NCBI GenBank assembly: GCA_002005505.1
Contig: KV908460.1
Span: 145,001-170,000 of the forward strand
Source: Botryococcus braunii
Taxonomy: Eukaryota > Chlorophyta > Trebouxiophyceae
Length of the DNA: 25,000 nt
Direction: 5' to 3'
How positions within the stretch are numbered: the stretch's first letter is position 1; each line of letters opens with the position of its first letter. Positions 16,926 to 25,000 of this stretch are shown here, in pieces. The position numbers and the translations under genes are program-made. The notes beneath the pieces are model-generated. The model ran no database searches, had not been told where the DNA came from, and saw only the letters and a list, made by a program, of their open reading frames with translations.

Positions 16926-17160
16926 AGTGTATTTCAGGCCTGAAATACACTACTATTTCTAGTTGGTCAAAAACAGTAGTTCTTCCACACCGACCAATCC
17001 ACATGACATATTGCGTTACTGCTACAAAGCAGTAATCTCCAAAATTTGCTGAAAACTCCAAAAACACGACCGCATTTTAACCAGCACTAGTGGATCCGGA
17101 TCTGGATCCAAGCTTCTGGAAGCTTCGAAGTACCGTACGTACAGACGTGTGATGCATATG
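16926..17160. other. Intergenic DNA
   Basis: No gene seen. It contains the palindromes GTGTATTTCAGGCCTGAAATACAC (one base run split across 16926-16951) and a cluster of GGATCC and AAGCTT sites near 17090-17125. Confidence 0.4.
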
Positions 17161-17300
17161 TATATGCGTCCCAAGCGCAACATAAAGCTGCCTTAAAGCA
17201 TAAAGCTGCCTTAAGGCATGAAGGCATATAAGCGCAATATATGCGTCAATACATATATGCGTCCCAAGCGCAGTATAAAACTGCCTTAAGGCATGCTGCA
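17161..17300. repeat. Short repeat block (ATGCGTCCCAAGCGCA...CTGCCTTAAGGCAT)
   Basis: Two copies, 17161-17219 and about 17255-17295, share ATGCGTCCCAAGCGCA, an ATAAA stretch and CTGCCTTAAGGCAT. The last part is itself palindromic (GCCTTAAGGC). A partial copy lies between them. Confidence 0.7.
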
Positions 17301-17682
17301 ATAGAAAACGTTTATAGATGATCAGAGCTGTGCCCTGGGGCGCAGGCCTGCGTCTCACATGTGTACACAAAAAATGTCTCATACATGCATGCGTTCGTTA
17401 TAGATTCTATCAGATAGAAGCACATATATACCGTATGGTATGATGCCATATGGATATGGCATATATGCCTACGTATGCAGATTATCCTCCGCGCTTCATT
17501 AATTAGCTAGGCCGTCACGGGCCCGGGCTACTACTCCTGTCACACTCGCGACGGTTGGCTATAACGGACTGAGCCTGTGCCAGCGCTGGCTTGCTCCGGA
17601 TCCGAAGCCGTAAAGTCGTTACGTTTCAAGGGAATTGACTTGTCAGTGTCCAACAAAACGGAATGTATACACCGCACGTTTA
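17301..17682. other. Intergenic DNA
   Basis: No convincing gene or motif. Short palindromes occur (CCATATGGATATGG, GGGCCCGGGC, AATTAGCT). Confidence 0.35.
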
Positions 17683-18105
17683 CCTAAACACCGCACACTT
17701 GACTCTCAGTACCAAGCACTGGAATTGCAGTAAAGTACCACACACGAAACTCGCACTATCCACACACGAGACTGGCATGCCAGTACTAGTACCATACAGT
17801 ACCACACACGAGATTGCGCAGGTACCACAGACTGGGCTCGCAGTACCACACACGCGACTGGCAGGTACCGCACACATGTACAGGACTAGTGGTACCACAC
17901 ACTGGACTTGCAGTACCACACACGTGACCAGGGAGTACCACACACAGGACTATAGTAGACTAGCTAGTGGTACGACAAACTAGACTCTCGCTACCACACA
18001 GATTCTAGTGGTACCACACGTGAGACTTGTGGTACCGCACATGAGACTAATGGTGCCGCACACGAGACTAGTGGTACCGCACATCAGACTGCCACGTGTG
18101 TGTAC
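17683..18105. repeat. Degenerate 21-24-bp minisatellite (GTACCACACACGAGACT)
   Basis: About 18 variants of a unit near GTACCACACACGAGACTAG recur with spacing of roughly 21 to 24 bp. The variable part after GACT reads TAGTG, GGCAG or TGCAG. The long Thr/His-rich frames across it follow from the repeat. Confidence 0.8.
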
Positions 18106-18156
18106 ATGCATGTGAGACTAGCGGTCGAGGCCTCATCCCAGACACCGCTCCCCTGG

Positions 18157-18495
18157 TGTGCAATATACTGTACCATCAGCAAGAATCACGCACTCGGGGA
18201 ATCCCTCTGTGACCGTTATCCGGCAGCCTCATACAATGTACCATCAGTGAGAATCACGCACTCGGGGGATCCCTCTGCGACCGTAATCCGGCAGTACACT
18301 GTACCGTCAGTGAGAGTCACGCACTCCAGAGACCCCTCCGACCATACCCCGATGGTACAATACACCGTAGACCATCACTAAAAAACCGCGCACTCCGGCA
18401 TTCCCTTCGACCGTAATCCGGCAGTGCCAATAGTACACTCTACAATCGTCGACAATCCCGTACTCCGCCATCCCTCCGACAACAATCAACGATCC
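18157..18495. repeat. 65-73-bp tandem repeat, five diverging copies
   Basis: Copies start near 18161, 18235, 18299, 18364 and 18437. Each has a GTACCATCA-like start, CACGCACTC in the middle, a CCCTC/GACCG part, and AATCCGGCAGT near the end. Similarity falls from left to right. It stops about 90 bp before the stop codon of the minus-strand gene, so it could lie in that gene's 3' region. Confidence 0.8.
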
Positions 18496-18581
18496 ATAAA
18501 CAGCATATTAGGTTGTACTACGTTAGTCCACGTGATTTATTCAATATACTCTGCAGTATACTGCATTCAATCCAGCATCGG

Positions 18582-19688
18582 TCAAATTACGAAGTCCAGG
18601 GCAAGGTTCCAGGCAATGCTGGCACCCATCAAAACGACGACAAACCCGATAAGGACCACCTTGCGGAGAACGCCCGGCCGTAGCGAAGGCCAAGCGGAGG
18701 CGGCACGCGCGAACGAAGATCCGAAGTGAGCACGCGCCAGCCGCTCGTGCATCCGCAGAAACGTTCGACGCCTCTGGACGTCTGCCACGAAGACCAGCAC
18801 GTATGCCATGACCGTGGCCACAACCTGCCAGAAGCCCAAGGCCACGGGGCACGACATGTCACCACTGTGCGGATGTACGCCGACGCCGAGCCCCCAGATG
18901 CCGCTCAGGCACTCCGAGGCCCTCTGGGTGACCGCAAGGAGCCCCGGCGCCATGGTGACCAAGTGGTCCCCCGCGTATGGTAGGGCGCAGATCCCTCGGT
19001 TCCCGAGCATGGACACCAGCATGGCTGCTGTGCCGAGCAGCAGGTCGGGCGCGATGCCGATCGGCAGCCCCAGCACATGCAGCAGCTGCGCGACGAAGGA
19101 GATGTTTTCCGCGAAGAAGAACTTGGCGTCCTGCGTCCAGGACGGGGCGGCGGGACGCGTCACGGAGTTGCGCCAGAGCAGTACGGCCGAGGCGGGACGC
19201 TCCGTCAGCATCCCGACGCAGATGACGGCGAGTTTGATCACGCGGTGGTGCGCCGAGAAGAAGGCGGGGTTGACGAGCAGCAGGACCGCCAGGGAGGCCG
19301 CCGCGATCCCGTGGAGGGCGCCCAGGGGCCAGATCGGCGGGAGCGCCCCCCGCCGCTCAGGGAACTGCAGCAGCGTCTGCGCAAACATCAGCCACGCGAA
19401 CGTAATCTGGACACAGAACGACCACGACGACATCCCAATGCTGCGGGCCAGGTACTGCTGAAATTCGGCCTCAAGCTCGTGCGTCGGGAAGGGAAACACG
19501 GTGAAGGTCGCCCACCATTGCACCCACGCGTACACGCAGGACCGCAGGTCCCCCGCTCGCCCTTCGCGGGAGTTGCCCACGGTATGCTCCCGGACCATGT
19601 GCATGCGGGTCCCGCTAAACGGCTCTGCAGGGTTGCTCGCCATGGCCATGACCCTGACACTGCCGAGCCTGGCCACATATGCATGCAT
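18582..19688 (-). CDS. Multipass membrane protein, family not recognised
   Basis: A 368-residue, intron-free, GC-rich frame in AT-richer repeat surroundings. Likely membrane spans are at about 88-107, 123-142, 150-165, 196-228 (perhaps two), 282-303 and 343-365. The rest includes a Trp-rich segment (YAWVQWWATF, 53-62) and a basic loop (DVQRRRTFLRMHERLARAHF, 303-322). No catalytic motif or known domain is visible, so a transporter or a membrane receptor of unknown type are equally open. The ATG at 19688 is the first Met. The frame continues upstream through the TG microsatellite without a Met, so the true start could also be Met 14 or 16, or lie in an upstream exon. It is in the same orientation as the spliced gene that ends at 20012. 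Confidence 0.6.
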   Translation of the reverse strand: MHAYVARLGSVRVMAMASNPAEPFSGTRMHMVREHTVGNSREGRAGDLRSCVYAWVQWWATFTVFPFPTHELEAEFQQYLARSIGMSSWSFCVQITFAWLMFAQTLLQFPERRGALPPIWPLGALHGIAAASLAVLLLVNPAFFSAHHRVIKLAVICVGMLTERPASAVLLWRNSVTRPAAPSWTQDAKFFFAENISFVAQLLHVLGLPIGIAPDLLLGTAAMLVSMLGNRGICALPYAGDHLVTMAPGLLAVTQRASECLSGIWGLGVGVHPHSGDMSCPVALGFWQVVATVMAYVLVFVADVQRRRTFLRMHERLARAHFGSSFARAASAWPSLRPGVLRKVVLIGFVVVLMGASIAWNLALDFVI

Positions 19689-19702
19689 GTAAGCCCCGTC
19701 CG

Positions 19703-19854
<152 letters not shown>

Positions 19855-20011
19855 TGTGGAGACAGGAGGTATTTGCGTCTATGGTATATTCCGAAGCTGC
19901 AGGCATTTGAGAGCAGAAGGGATCAAAATGTTTTTAACTCGGCCTTTGAGGACCCCTACTTTTGCCTTGGCTGCCAAAAAGATGCCAATGGACTTCCCAG
20001 AAGCAGATATT

Positions 20012-25000
<4,989 letters not shown>

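Noticed and set aside
17085..17130. Cluster of GGATCC and AAGCTT sites as vector polylinker contamination
   Set aside because: The sequence continues smoothly into the neighbouring palindromic DNA, and no other vector sequence is present.

Overview
The window looks like nuclear DNA of a eukaryote, most likely a green alga or a related protist. The reasons are two plant-type Ty3/gypsy chromoviruses whose primer sites match the 3' end of an initiator Met-tRNA, plant-type telomere-box motifs (CCCTAAA), long CA/TG microsatellites, and a GC-rich gene that only makes sense if it is spliced. No species can be named from the sequence alone.

Layout. 1-2326 is non-coding and repeat-rich: a 43-bp minisatellite, two long hairpins either side of a 22-bp tandem array, and two copies of a dispersed repeat here called R. 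2327-15360 is a Ty3/gypsy element (A) with 226/231-bp LTRs and a TGCTA target duplication. It landed inside the second R copy, whose right half resumes at 15366. Inside A, at 6437-13374, sits a second Ty3/gypsy element (B) with 449-bp LTRs that look identical by eye and a TGTTG target duplication. B splits A's pol gene within the zinc-binding domain of the integrase. The order R, then A, then B is therefore readable from the sequence.

15366-18580 has no convincing gene. It holds short palindromes, a diverged tandem duplication of about 450 bp with telo-box hairpins, and three more tandem repeat blocks. 18582-19688 (minus) is a GC-rich ORF for a multipass membrane protein I do not recognise, with a 149-bp TG microsatellite just upstream of its start.

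20012 to the right edge contains, on the minus strand, a chain of coding-like segments with matching GT/AG splice sites. Four successive introns share phase 1. I read this as one spliced gene, open at its 5' end at the window edge. Its central part faintly resembles the catalytic region of a tyrosine recombinase, which is the most novel item here. Frame breaks at homopolymer runs mean either decay or base-calling errors.

How the parts work together: A and B each encode Gag (capsid and zinc knuckle) and Pol (protease, reverse transcriptase, RNase H, integrase, chromodomain), with LTR, primer site and polypurine tract as the replication signals. A is dead in cis (gag frameshift, split integrase, altered zinc finger). 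B has every motif but needs a -1 and a +1 frame change to be expressed.
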